DNA of 64,000 bases from Symsagittifera roscoffensis (GCF_963678635.1 NC_087062.1:59410129-59474128), one strand, 5' to 3'. Shown: positions 33,501-43,512, counted from the stretch's first letter. The notes: generated from the letters alone by a model not told the origin. Made by a program: numbers and translations.

Positions 33501-36396
33501 AGATTATAGGCCCTCGCGAATCAACATGGCCAAGTTGAAACTGGAAGGACAACTCGACGTGGTCGAGTACAGTCGAATAACTGTGCCGGAATCGGTCCAC
33601 ATGGGAGATCCGGCAGGGGGTTATGTGGAGATGTTGAAAGCGAGGAACTCCGCGAGAGGGCACCTGATGGCTTGGAGTGAAAAGCGGGCCATGCAAGAAT
33701 ATTTGAAAGGGCTTACGGAGAACTCTAACTTCAATCGAAGAGAGTATGGCACAGTAATGTCATCAGAAGCGAACGAAATTGGATTGGAAAAACTGCTAGA
33801 AATTTCTTGGAGGGCGGCCCTCCAGAAATACTTCGATGAGACGATGAAGGCACCTGCTACTGTGGCAGCATACCTGGCTCATCCTTGCGTGAGAACTGAT
33901 CTGCAAGTACGACTGGCTTGGTGCTTGATGGGCATCAAAAAGGCGGAGTATGAAGCCAGTAATGACTCGAAATCACGAGAACAGGAGCTAGAGTTAATGG
34001 AAGCTCTACGAGCATTGATTTCGAAAGACGATTCAGCGATAGTATGGGCTAAGCGTAAGGATGCCCTTTGCTTTGTCAGGTTCGTGGTGGATCGCATCCC
34101 CACTCCTGTGTTGGGAGAATGTATAGAGATCATTCGGCAAAAGGGAGTTGATTGCGAAAGGAACTTCCTTAGGGCACTCCTAGAGCTATATCAGGACATG
34201 CCATTGACCGTGCCAAGCAAGGAGTCGAATGATATGGAAAGCTATCGCAAGTTGGAAGAGGTGAGAAGATACTCCAACAAAGAATTGAGAAAGAGCAGAA
34301 ACTTGATTGAAGCGGCCAGAGGACAAAAGGAGTTTGCAACACTAGGGAAACTGAAGTCGTTCCAATACGTGTCTGGCATACCGGGGATGGCGTATAATCC
34401 CTTCGTGAACGAAGAAGCCAGGGAAGCATACTTCGACTACGAGCAAGTCACAGTGCTCAACTTCTGGGTTGAACGGATTAAGGAAATTGGAATGTTGATG
34501 GTGGAACAACCCAAGCTTGGAATTATTTTGGAAGAACGAGTAATCGAACCCTCGATTCCCGAGCTAAAAGGGCAAGTGAGTTTTGATTGTGGTTCTTGGG
34601 ACGGTCCCTTGAAAACCAGTCTAGTAGTGATGTGGGAACTCATGAAACCTTCCTGGTGTCCCCATCCAAACGCAGGCTTAATCTGGGACATGACCGCGGA
34701 TGTCATGTTAGACCGGGATGATGATGCGAGTCTACATGATCTGGCCATGATACAACACCTGCTGGCCATGAGATTGACGAAGAAGAAGAGCAACCCGTCC
34801 ACGGAGCTGTCCGAGGAAGGTACATCGAGTAATTGGTTGAAGCAAGGCACATGCTTGGCTCAACACAGTGGGATGGAAGGACATGTTTGTAACATGGGAC
34901 ACTGCCTGATTACGCTGAGTGAGCAGCATCGACAACTGGCACGATTGTACGGAAGATTGAGCATGTCAGATAAGAGTGCCATGGAGTTGGTCGCAGACTG
35001 CCATGGGGTGACGGACGTAAACCTGATCACAGCCTTGGGATTTTGCAGCATGACGAGTTCGATAGAATCGCTGGAGCGCTTGGAGCGTGCCCATGAGCTA
35101 GTGACGTCCCTCAGCGTGGTAATATTCCCTGGAGCATTACAGACGGAGCAAAAGATTGGAGGCTGGCGAGAAGCCCTAGAGAATGAAATGAATCTGAAGG
35201 ATAGTGAAGCCTATCACAGACCTACTGGTTCAAAATATATGGTGGGTTCAAGCTCAGCGCCGTATTGTAATAGCAAGTATCCTACGCACATTGTGGTGAT
35301 GGATGCGAGGACGCAACAAGTGTTAGTTGACCAACTTTTCTCTGTGCCAAAGTGCGTGAGGTTGGCCAGAATGTCAAAGAGGTCATATGACTTGTTGGCA
35401 AAGATCTTTCGGGCAGTCCCGAAGAGATCCGAAGGCGAGTTGCAAGACGTTGTGGGTGAAGAGTTCATGAGACTGAACGAAGGCAACGTGAGTGAGTTCC
35501 AGAAACAGAAAGCGAGTGGAGCGTTACCCACTGAATTCCCCACCATAGAAGAGAAAGACGATTTACATAGAATCCTGATGGAAGTGGAACCGTTATTGGG
35601 AGCCTCAGGGTATCGGACCCGAAGGAACATAGTGAGAACCCATGGGGAGTATCCTTGCCACTGCTTGGCGCAGACGTTGTGGTACCCCAAACGCGGGAAT
35701 CTGATCCTAGTATGGGACGTGGAGGAGTTGTACTCCACGGGGTTGCCCGATCAGAATCAACCAGTGTCAATCGTGGTGGTTAGCGCCATGCTAGCAGTGA
35801 GATGGTTGGAGGCTAATGCAGACACAAGTGAGCAGGAGACGGCCGTGCCGACTCCTGAACAGCTGAGCAACGTGAAAATGAGTAGTGAATTGGATCTTTT
35901 CAGAACCACCTGCAAGGTTCTGAGAATACCTAAAGCCATCGAAAGAATATGGTCAAGGCAAAGATTGATGCCTTGGTTCCGTGCAGTGATGACATCTTGG
36001 ATGTATGAACGCGCGAAGCGTCACATGTCAAGGAATACGGAAGCCTATCAATCTTTCCAGCTAGATATAGGACCAGGAGCCTATAAACGAGCATTCTTGA
36101 CGCACAGAAACGCGGTCACCACAGCGGTGAAGCGGGTAGCTGGAACGCCTTGTGTTACTGAAGATGAGAAGAAAGAGGTCTTAAGAGCTGACCTAGAACG
36201 AAACGTGAGCCTGTGTCTTCACAACAGCTTTTGCAGGAACCGGGAGCAGAAGGTGAATGTGGACTTGCTACCTTGTTGCAAACCGAGGCTGTTGGAACAG
36301 GAGGGTTGGGGCACGGCCCGCAACTCTCTGGACATGTTAGAGAAAGTTCTGGAAGACAGTGACGCTGAACATAAGGATGGAGAAATGATGGAGTGA
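27529..36396 (+). CDS. Element 1 second ORF: giant protein with SGNH hydrolase domain
   Basis: 2955 residues from the ATG of MGDTKELMEF; the open frame upstream lacks an ATG. N-terminal ~140 residues are conserved in element 2. A charged coiled coil lies at ~145-225. An SGNH hydrolase domain spans ~395-560: block I GDS with Ser404, a Gly-rich SFGGAS block II, block III GTND with Asn453, block V DGVH with Asp547 and His550. Known SGNH enzymes are esterases, lipases and deacetylases. A second region ~865-1090 has VAGSD, AGSND and DDDH in matching order and looks like a degenerate SGNH duplicate. The remaining ~1850 residues are mostly helical-looking, with an acidic segment near 1680-1760 and scattered Cys/His clusters (HVCNMGHC; YPCHC; a Cys-rich C-terminus). 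I recognise no domain there. No signal peptide or membrane anchor is visible, so this is not an envelope despite its position. Confidence 0.9.
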   Translation: MGDTKELMEFLSASLGATLDEIYQRLIDCDFTREDPGLAMFVVALLNALGREGRGNRPTEVVLMLAFGESGTAERGRNRLMRWRRGEMSGHDLAREPGLGEQRDHRLGEMPLPVQPAQPLIGAKRQRDGPGPSHSVDSPTAAPPLKRVRVSEIEIQTSETIETLEKKERDQSELCAKLQEYRAIARERDEWKKKFEDLQVAYMEDEIKHLKELYMAKVSQVSPEILASMRSSEGSNDTRPRTTAQELCASRGPEVLDLRASRGPEAPQQTRPSASSQRFTIPDPSDTYLAPQFQESFNQVARAAMDEINRGTERTLARIVPSQRRDHSSNSSERATRTIACSAPGGVFEKSRVVDIRKNLMARHQFTQVPAEHPRACLNDMSWNPATNDQVIPPGSRHLIIGDSLVRDLNEIFVYGQTTILSFGGASVAQVIKMMEFQSEDHLDTLIIMLGTNDVSRAPVTPENKWEPLLVCLLNELKEKYRPKLVILCTIPPNPLVGTIAADFMNGNVTRWNEMTRSLVRNNPGELRLLDLENMLRMTDHIALTKDGVHFNTQRGRHWINDVFQTQLREAEQESRATGSLARTNSTGGSRIRATVPESLANRLGPLATETVGAATVAPSSNVRDRLGTAPPPRPQSIGSRLGRSVEQNNRNNSQTASRRNDSPATTNPASTAGPSTSTVPAEGIESGSRLLWNRSDPSHWGQYKTDMSAKLNMNTLTCREDAMRMTGGESPTVSRLYRIPGVDWLLAEQEKFSSSTSLRHVDLDGLPQDNTFGPLNTRSLTDVRDRTRERTPPVRKGKFQTENKPNNKHHKMYRQFAKPPGQTPGEYSRDYPRTTTVVGDDKRYGNLKAPIGDGLFAAYDPLDMKAAKYLVVAGSDYLYTPRSLFWPDVIFLTAPKLDWGQAIGMMISVRRVVSMEPQVIVVAGSNDHLQSRGLLSRLTDGSIPSNEVIGEAIMTLLSAMAEVEAAARQRFTMNVVKLIFVLSPGYAALPEPLQFVYTMVTTIAEGIFNVIIPAPNRVVDPDNYYPSRSELPVVWADISNAIQGLKDCSTTRLVLDEVLGLELSNFARLLKLRPGVDDDHLLVQQVADDLWFRQMDHAENEQGRMIRKNMTSAEEDLMAIALRTKPHNNIWLYLSPRLCTLGEDAFEHAPAIIKEIHAYLKNLLNARELAGGKMLKLMQDVSTMSLDKFQADVLATKAQYERSDAILGGMGVGWTPSFLSTCYPKASRNLIASFVKDIRKLSIGLVLALYVTFGHENFVKGPANLFTQALADLRLDGLLTLIAISYGRLGDLLVLLRYPEQLQGPSREFNSQLETASLKKMKDWRTLLLQYLLQQNRSVTGEDKVATNAGECKQYCGMPLLTDLAVMMRIDPLALVHGLREFVTVVYGPVTSFAFPDVQVKAYRNSVLYVNLVSVVDCSVLNWVEQSELRKLASDDRLFGRIAEPGWVLMDFNNHFKCRMGREDLSHIQFNPKLWNLRPVVKDTGEAVGVPQLPGAYAHAKENQQTWLPGSRPLPDQCHRYPPIRRMLLGVTSPITAPRIGAARDAEKRMLKWSGGMEPRFISWNVAAAHTFDFSFPDAWSRKKIKALPSRRPEVSAETWNEVYSSADDLSRLKWSGEAKVVMLEVARESRGGSYITIEDLAPHGEELVEFLVDDELFYHAGDMAVPARPDSGTDARQGPSGPRPNPDADDDELMDQDDNDDGTGSKTEKPGETDLGALERDLLEYRFSEDDDGEVDGSLLLMAPSSFMSPTKEASADLSPIDPISQARECRSRDPQKLLYESPRRRKIEESMKISFLSTLPEEEWERYQMELEGKTGAIWSRVNFMEKSWDVIRRYGTQSIMKVGLNQPIMREVLEKIVSSMESDVLTESVTEDSADDQHVAKKLPVRRARKGLKRLKGKTGSRAMNPRVVKSRANAVVTSLTSAGRSGESGQGDSTTLTGGEKENLIPPMLLAGLTVTATRSKKTARTLADTKLEMEVISQCGSGGLEDYRPSRINMAKLKLEGQLDVVEYSRITVPESVHMGDPAGGYVEMLKARNSARGHLMAWSEKRAMQEYLKGLTENSNFNRREYGTVMSSEANEIGLEKLLEISWRAALQKYFDETMKAPATVAAYLAHPCVRTDLQVRLAWCLMGIKKAEYEASNDSKSREQELELMEALRALISKDDSAIVWAKRKDALCFVRFVVDRIPTPVLGECIEIIRQKGVDCERNFLRALLELYQDMPLTVPSKESNDMESYRKLEEVRRYSNKELRKSRNLIEAARGQKEFATLGKLKSFQYVSGIPGMAYNPFVNEEAREAYFDYEQVTVLNFWVERIKEIGMLMVEQPKLGIILEERVIEPSIPELKGQVSFDCGSWDGPLKTSLVVMWELMKPSWCPHPNAGLIWDMTADVMLDRDDDASLHDLAMIQHLLAMRLTKKKSNPSTELSEEGTSSNWLKQGTCLAQHSGMEGHVCNMGHCLITLSEQHRQLARLYGRLSMSDKSAMELVADCHGVTDVNLITALGFCSMTSSIESLERLERAHELVTSLSVVIFPGALQTEQKIGGWREALENEMNLKDSEAYHRPTGSKYMVGSSSAPYCNSKYPTHIVVMDARTQQVLVDQLFSVPKCVRLARMSKRSYDLLAKIFRAVPKRSEGELQDVVGEEFMRLNEGNVSEFQKQKASGALPTEFPTIEEKDDLHRILMEVEPLLGASGYRTRRNIVRTHGEYPCHCLAQTLWYPKRGNLILVWDVEELYSTGLPDQNQPVSIVVVSAMLAVRWLEANADTSEQETAVPTPEQLSNVKMSSELDLFRTTCKVLRIPKAIERIWSRQRLMPWFRAVMTSWMYERAKRHMSRNTEAYQSFQLDIGPGAYKRAFLTHRNAVTTAVKRVAGTPCVTEDEKKEVLRADLERNVSLCLHNSFCRNREQKVNVDLLPCCKPRLLEQEGWGTARNSLDMLEKVLEDSDAEHKDGEMME

Positions 36397-37134
36397 AGAT
36401 GACCAAAGAAAAGAAGAGAAGGAGAGAAAAACTTGATTGTAATTGTGTGCTAAAACTTGAACAAATCAACCAAGTTTTGATTATTGAACTTGTTAAACTT
36501 TTTGTTTTGATCTAGTTTGGTCAGACCAAACTTTGAAAATTGTTGCAATTGTTAAAATTGTTGAAATTGTTGATTTTAGTTACTACTATCTATGTATGTA
36601 TATAAGGAGCATAGGTGAGTATATTTACCTATTTATTCCTGACTGAAGTTTTTAACCTGTGTGAGACACAAATTCACTGTGTGGCGACATGGTAAGTTTG
36701 AGTAAATTCGCTCGAGAAGGGTGGGTAACTCAATAACTTTCCTAGCCACAGAGTTTCTTAGTTTTAATATTGAAAGGACCGCATAAATGACTAATTATAC
36801 TTGGTGAGTGAAGTTAAGTTAATTTTAACGGGTGCGTGGCCGTGCCACGTCCCACTTTTTAATCACAAAGAGCGAAAAGAAGTTTTATAACAAGACGACG
36901 TAAGTAGTCAGAAAAGAAATTTTATCTAGGACACTCCTCATGGTGCAAATTTTGTGAAAATGTTGAAAGGCAGTGAGATGTAGTACGATGCCATTTGTGA
37001 ACACGTAGTGAGTTGAAATGGAGTAGATAAATTTCATTTTCTTATGCAATTTGTAAGATTGGTTACAGAAAAATGGATACCTACTTGACGATAACCCGGT
37101 GTTGTGCGATCAATAGGGACAATGATGGAGACTT
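36397..37134 (+). other. Element 1 3' untranslated region
   Basis: AT-rich sequence between the ORF2 stop and the PPT-like block. No ORF with support. A 60-codon frame beginning at 37076 runs into the LTR and carries DLSGEY over the decamer, which I regard as incidental. Confidence 0.6.
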
Positions 37135-37146
37135 GTCCGGGGAGTA
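37135..37146 (+). promoter_or_regulatory. PPT-like block abutting the 3' LTR
   Basis: gtccggggagta lies directly before the LTR's TGTGCC, where a polypurine tract should be. It is the same decamer found inside Gag-Pol of both elements. It is shorter and less pure than typical PPTs. Confidence 0.55.
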
Positions 37147-38030
37147 TGTGCCATTCTGCCGGATGACACAGCATAACCTTCCCGCGACAGAAAAAAGAGT
37201 GACTAAAGGCCTTATGAACAGAAAAGTGTTGCGACGGAGGGTCAGAATGTTCTAGAATTTTTATTTTTAAAATTTCGATCGGAAGAAGAACATTTCTGAG
37301 AAATAGAAAAAAGACGGCCATTTTGAATAGAAAAGACGAAAATCAGAACCACGATATAGATTGTGAAGAACAGTTGTATCAGAGACAGAAAAACACGGAG
37401 CCTCTTATCGTGGCAAGAACACACGATAAGGACCTTAGCGACAGATATTTGTGGAGACGGAGGCTTCAGTGGGGGGAAGAGAAATACCACGGAACCCTCC
37501 CGGGACACGAAATATAGGAGATAAGAGTGTTATCTCAAGAAAATCACGGGAGCGGAGGCTTGGTCCCCCAGAGACTGTTATATGTGAAGGGACTGGGTAA
37601 ACTGACTATAACAGCTGCTGTAATGTCCTAGATCTTAATTAACACCGTTATTATTTAATATTTCAGAGCATGAGTAGATAGAAAAAGGAAAGGGTCAATC
37701 CATCTCCAATGGATTTAATATAAAACTGTCACACAAAAACATAATAAAATAGGTTGTTCGAGCCGTGTTTTTAATGACAATCACGTAGTCTGAGGATCCG
37801 AGACTCAGCTATGTGGTTGTGTTCGCATGCAAACGAAAGCTGATCAAAAGTCGTTTGACTGATGGCCTAAAAATGGTAACTTTTTACTTTGCCCTAAACA
37901 GACCAGAAAATCAACTGGCAAGGTCGAGACGGTGAAAAACGAGTAGAATTAAGGTAACTGACGCCTGCCAGTCGTTGATAGGTACTTTTTCTACGCTCCG
38001 TCGCTGTGTGATATTTGGGCGAATGTTACA
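37147..38030 (+). repeat. Element 1 3' LTR
   Basis: 884 bp, same as 13618-14501 except g at 37647 in place of a at 14118. Ends in GTTACA, followed by gatcattagg. Confidence 0.95.
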
Positions 38031-38125
38031 GATCATTAGGCTAGATGATTATGTCTTATTTTTTTAGACTAATTTAATATTTTTCTTGGGGGAAGTTTAA
38101 GTATAAATTGAGAAATTAAGTGATT

Positions 38126-38534
38126 AATTTTTGTATCCGTGGTTTTTGATTGGAAACCATTTCATAAGCTGATAGTCCTAAGGTTGTTGTTATTGGTGAT
38201 TTATAAGCTAAGGGGAATAATTTTAATCTGATCACCATTCGGTATATTATGTATCATTTCCCTTAATGATACATCTAAGGTATTCTTGTAGTGAACATTT
38301 CATTCCTTCGACTAAACCATTAGTCAATGGGGCATGAGACATTCGTGGTGTATGTTTATTGTTATAAAGATGGCATAATGTGATGATTTCAATATTTGAT
38401 GAATTTAGTGCCATAATCGGTGACAAGGATTTCTTTTAATCTAAATTTTGCTAACCAGTGTTCGTAAAGTGTTGTATATGCATAATAGGCATTACAATGA
38501 GGTACAGGGTTGAGTGCTACATAGTGTGTAAATG
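38126..38534. repeat. 409-bp direct repeat within the pol relic, copy 1
   Basis: Identical by eye to 39544-39952 and covers part of the integrase core. The copies are separated by about 1 kb holding the pol C-terminus. The identity contrasts with the decay of the rest, so the duplication is recent, or it is an assembly artefact. Confidence 0.85.
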
Positions 38535-39543
38535 TATTATATTAACTAGTTGATAGGGGAGGGTTGTAAAATTCAGATTTGTTTATTTCGTGCTGCTTAT
38601 TTTTGACCTGGAGGTCTTAAGTTATAGTTTCATATAAGTTTGAAGTCAGTAAAGTGTCGGCTAAAGAAGTGGTCTCAGAATGGGGTGATCAGCATGAATT
38701 ATAGAAAAGAGAAGAAAAATTTGTTTCATTTTAAAATGTTTAAAATGAATAATTAATTGGAAAGGGGTTTTTGAAAATCAATTTTATTTAATATTTTAGA
38801 TTGTGGGGTGAAAGTTTTGTCATTTTTCCGTGGTTGACTTCGGAGTCGTGATAATTGTCGTTGTTGCGATTTTTCTTTTGTTTCTTGTGATAAAAATTTT
38901 TCTTCTAGTTTTTGGTTTTTTCTTTGTTTTTGAGGCATTTGTTCATTGCTATTTTCTTGAGAATTTGGTTGGGTACTTTGACATCTTTGTTTTTTGGTTG
39001 TAATAATTGTGTTGAACAGTTTATTTCATTTGTTTGATTTTTTGTCTGAGTTGTCGAAGACAACCTTTAGTTCGCGAAGAGCGTGTTTTTTTTGGTAATA
39101 TGGTGAAAGATTGTTTCTGTGTTGAATTATTTCCTTTTCATTTGAATCAATAAGTTTGTATGTTACATCAGTGTGTTTGTCAATAATCCAAAATGATTCT
39201 TTTTGTTTTGTTTGTAATTTTTCGGATATTCCTTTCTGTTTTACAAAATTTGGTATTAAGACCAACGTTCCGATTTTTAGGTTTGTAGCTCATGTGAATC
39301 GTGAATTAATTTGTGATTAAATATTTTGTCTTTGTAATAGTCTTTCAGCAATTTTTTGGTAAATTTCTTTGTGTCTTATCTTTATTTAAATTCCTTTCAG
39401 TATTTCTGCCGGACGCTAATTTTAAGTTTTGCGGGTGATGAAAATGATCTTCATCGTGTGTATGTAATTGTAAATTATAACACATTGATTCTGTTGTAGG
39501 TTGGCAATAACCTAGTTTGTTTTTTGAGGAGTTTGCTCTGACC

Positions 39544-39952
39544 ATTTTTTGTATCCGTGGTTTTTGATTGGAAACCATTTCATAAGCTGATAGTCCTAAG
39601 GTTGTTGTTATTGGTGATTTATAAGCTAAGGGGAATAATTTTAATCTGATCACCATTCGGTATATTATGTATCATTTCCCTTAATGATACATCTAAGGTA
39701 TTCTTGTAGTGAACATTTCATTCCTTCGACTAAACCATTAGTCAATGGGGCATGAGACATTCGTGGTGTATGTTTATTGTTATAAAGATGGCATAATGTG
39801 ATGATTTCAATATTTGATGAATTTAGTGCCATAATCGGTGACAAGGATTTCTTTTAATCTAAATTTTGCTAACCAGTGTTCGTAAAGTGTTGTATATGCA
39901 TAATAGGCATTACAATGAGGTACAGGGTTGAGTGCTACATAGTGTGTAAATG
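39544..39952. repeat. 409-bp direct repeat within the pol relic, copy 2
   Basis: Copy in the expected place for integrase, continuous with coding signal on both sides. The copy at 38126 is therefore the added one. Confidence 0.85.
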
Positions 39953-42560
39953 CATCAAATGTAACCATTATATATGAATTCCCTTCTGAGGAGAGTGATA
40001 CCGTTCCTTTTGTATCAATAGAGATTCTGTGGTTGAAATATAAACTTTGTCCTTTAAAGTCTTGTTTTTCTGCTATTTTTTGCTGATGTGTCTATGGCTT
40101 GTTTAACTGGCTTGTTATGCAATGGTTATATAATCGGTGCTTTTGGATTGTAAAAATTTTGGATAAAGTTTGAGTGTGTTTTCTCTGATCGTGCATGTCC
40201 TTTTGTGTTTAAGGAATAGGAATTGTGAAATGCTAGGAGTATCACACTTAGTGGTAAACAGGGTTTTTTAAATTCAGATGTTTGGTATTCCAGGATATCG
40301 GTGTTCTCGTTTATGGATGTGCTATTAAATTTTCTGAAGTATCTAAGTGTTTTGTTTCCTAGATTTGTGATATCTTCTTTTTCGGGTTTTGTTTTAGATT
40401 TGTGCCAAGATTTAAGTTGTCTAAAGACTGGGTCATGTTTCTGATATTTTTGTAATAATTTCAGTGTCATTTTTTCTGTGGCTAGTTGAAACATTTTTTA
40501 ATTTCCGCTTTTGAAAGAGGTATATTATCTAGAGGGTCAAGTAGATTAAAAACTTGATTTGTTGTGTATTTTGAGTCTAAATTTGAAGGTCCTGACAAAT
40601 TTGAATTATCAGTTAAGTTTTCTTTTTTGTCTAAGGGGATAGATCTATTTATTGTGTATGTTGAGTCTAAATTTGGAGGTCCTGACAAATGTATATTAAC
40701 AGTTAAGTTTTCTTTTTTGTCTAAGGGAATAGGTCTATCCCATACAATTTTTGCTTAAGAGGTTTTTGTTATGTATTATTTTTGCTCCATGATGAATATG
40801 GTATTGGTTTAACTATAGAGTTTCCTAACAAGTCTACTTCGTAGTGATTATTTTGGCAATATAGATATAATGAAAAATATTGTAAATTATTTATTTGTGC
40901 CTTATCAAGGTCGGTTTTTACTGCATATTTACATTAAAATCGTGTTGATGTTTCGTCTTTTGCAAGGAAAAACTTAATTTTTTTCTTGTATTTCCACTGT
41001 TGTTTTTCTCGTTATTAATTCATGTGTTGTGTTTCGACTGAGTGTGACTGGTAGTGCAAGATTTTTTCCTGCAGTCCAAACTATATGTAGGTTTGGGAAT
41101 TTCATTAAAATCAGATGAAATCTATAAACTCTATGATTTGGAATCGATTTTTGTGTAAATAGAAACATAATAGGTTTATGATCTGTAAATAGAACTGTTG
41201 GATGTTTTGATCCAAGTGATAAAAACTCGTATTCTATGAAATTATATTTTATAGCTGTACATACTCTCATAAGTGTAGAGAGTTTAAGTTTGGCTTGTGT
41301 AAATAGTCTTGGATTTGCCAAAATAAGGTTCATTTTGTTTATTTCTTTGGGTGATTGTAATAACGCTGCGCCGGTTCCAAAATTGAAGGCGTCGCACATA
41401 GGTTGGTCTGGATCTGGGATAGTATTTGATATTTGTTCAATGAGAAGTGTTTTCATTTCTTCAAATCGTTTTTGGTGCTCTGTCGTCCATTCAAAATTAT
41501 TTTGTTGTCTGAGAATGTTATAAAATGGTCTCAAGTATAATTGCAATTTATAGACGTATTTACTTAAGAAGTTAAGCATTCCAAGAAATTCTTGGATTTT
41601 CTTTTTATTTGATGGAGGTTGAAGTTCTATGATTGCGTCTATGCATTATTTTAATGGAGTGATTGTGTTTCCTTCAAGAATCTGTCCAAGGAATTAACAC
41701 GAGTTAGAAAAAAACATGATTTGTCTGGGGCTGTTTTCATGTTTTCTTTCATGTAGTATTTGGTGGTATTTTTCCAATACTTCAAACATTTCGTATTTGT
41801 TTGTGGTTGCATAAAAACATCGTCTAAGTAGGTTATAACATTTTTACTGAGAATAAGTGGTCAAGAAACTTTACTCACGAACGCTGAAAATGTTTTATTG
41901 ATGAGATTGTTACTCAAAAAAGTTTATGAATTGGTTTGAATTCAAGGTCTGACATGTATAGTCGTTGTTTGTTTTGTTCCTTGTTGTATTGATGGACTTG
42001 ACTTATTGAGAAGTTATATACTTATCCTGCTAATGAGTTTAGGTGTTTTCGTTCTTGGTTGTATACAGGGTTAAATTTGGAGAAAAATAGAGGTTGTTTA
42101 TATTTAATCTTTGAAAAAAAGTGAGTGATGTGTTTTTCATTATTGTGTATTTATTCTTTATATGTAGTTTGCTATTAAAGATTTTAATAGTAGAGATATA
42201 TTTAGCGATAAATGGTAAACCAACGATATTGTGTTTTATATCTGTAAAATGAAATGTTTGTTTGAAAGGTTTTTTTAAAAGTTTATTTTGTTCCATTGTT
42301 GGATTGGGAACGACGAGTAATTGAATATTTCCAAATTTTGCTAAACTTGATCCCTGTGCTGTAGCTAGTCTGCTTGAGGTCTTTGAAGGTAACAATTTTG
42401 AATGTAAATTTTGTATTGCATTCCCTGAGGGAATATTTGTAATATTTGATTCTGCTCCTGAGTCTAATAAGAAAAAAATTTCGAGGTCGGATGATTGCAA
42501 ATTTTGCTTTTTGGACTTTCTAAGAGAAGTGGGATTATCCAAATTTTTTACTCAGGTAGT

Positions 42561-43512
42561 TGTACTTTATGTGCTGTGTTTTAGTATATATTGTTCGTAC
42601 TTGAACCTCCTATCAGTTCTTGTTCGGTATAGTTTGTTTTGTTTCGTGTATTATCTGAGTTTTCGAAATTATTAAAATTTTGTTTGTTTTGATAATAGTT
42701 CGGTTCAATTGGTGTTTGGCATTCATTTTCAATCTGAAGCATGTTTATTGAAAATGTATTTTCTGTTTCGCTCTCATCATTTGTGGATTCACAAGTTATG
42801 GGGTTCAGTTGTAATTCTGAATTTACTGTGTTATCAATACCGGGAAGGTCTGATTGGGTTTCTTCGGTTGACTGTACCTGGTTGATTTGTATTTGATGCT
42901 TAGATGTACTACTTCTACAAAATTGTTGCGGGTTTGATATTGTTTATTATTCCTATAAGGTCACTGAGAATCAAATTTTTGTTGATTTGAATAATTAAAA
43001 TTTCGGTTTTTGGAACTGTCACTTGATCAATTGTGATAGTTATTATAGTTTGGTCTGTTATTTGAATAGTTTCGTGATCTATTATCTGAGTATTGTCTTT
43101 TACTACTGTTTTAGTAGTTTATTTTTTGGTTAAATGAGGAATGTCGGGATCAATACTTTGATTATTATCTATTTCAATAGTGTGAATAAGAACGATTTCT
43201 ATTATAATTTGAGTTCTGACTTCTGTTTGAGTTTGATCTTGAATAACTTTTTCGATATTGATTGTTTTGACTGTTTGATCAACTATATCTTTTTTGTGAG
43301 GAATTTTGTGAATTTCTTCGATCTCTAGATCTTCCGCGATAGTTATTTCGATGAGGTGACGTGTCTAGAGGTATTATAGTTATCTTGGAGTGGTTTTCCT
43401 GAAATATTATTACTGTGAATGTTTTTTTTTTGGTGACTTCTGCTCTTTTTTCAAGTACTGTTAAAAGGATTGATTTGGTTCTCTATAATTCTGTGGTTTG
43501 TTCTGATTATAT
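42561..43512 (-). pseudogene. Possible gag remnant of the older element
   Basis: Upstream of the protease on the minus strand, broken frames are rich in Asn, Gln, Arg and Tyr, as in the C-terminal part of many gag proteins. No zinc knuckle is intact. Element 2's LTR begins at 43513, so the start of the older element is missing or lies beyond. Confidence 0.3.

Larger units (their letters stand above)
13618..38030 (+). mobile_element. Element 1: complete giant Ty3/gypsy-type LTR retrotransposon (24.4 kb)
   Basis: Two 884-bp direct LTRs, TGTGCC...GTTACA, bound a 22.6-kb interior with a PBS block, a long leader, Gag-Pol, a second 2955-residue ORF and a PPT-like block. Both large frames are open and the LTRs differ at one position by eye (14118 a, 37647 g), so insertion is recent and the copy may be active. 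Domain order PR-RT-RNase H-IN with a GPY/F-type motif places it in Ty3/gypsy. Its size is several times the usual 5-10 kb. It lies plus-strand between minus-strand remains of another retroelement. Confidence 0.93.
38031..42560 (-). pseudogene. Decayed pol of an older Ty3/gypsy-like element
   Basis: Read on the minus strand: protease-like frame 42039-42542 with LLDSGAESN; reverse transcriptase remnant with YLDDVF at about 41817-41834; RNase H frame 40974-41579 (CDAFNFGTGAALLQ); integrase zinc-finger region near 40126-40494; integrase core at about 39650-40035 with the first Asp in SIDTKG, the second in VTDYGT and the Glu in LVEG; and a C-terminal tail frame at 39026-39265. Frames are broken by stops and shifts, so it is dead. 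AT-rich codon use differs from elements 1 and 2. With the env-like relic at 9.7-13.2 kb on the same strand, it probably formed one element that element 1 split. Confidence 0.75.

Noticed and set aside
27529-36396. ORF2 as an envelope protein
   Set aside because: Its position suits env, but there is no signal peptide or membrane anchor, and the recognisable domain is an SGNH hydrolase.
13613-38035. Target-site duplication of element 1
   Set aside because: Flanks share only GAT, too short to claim; a mutated or unusual duplication is possible.
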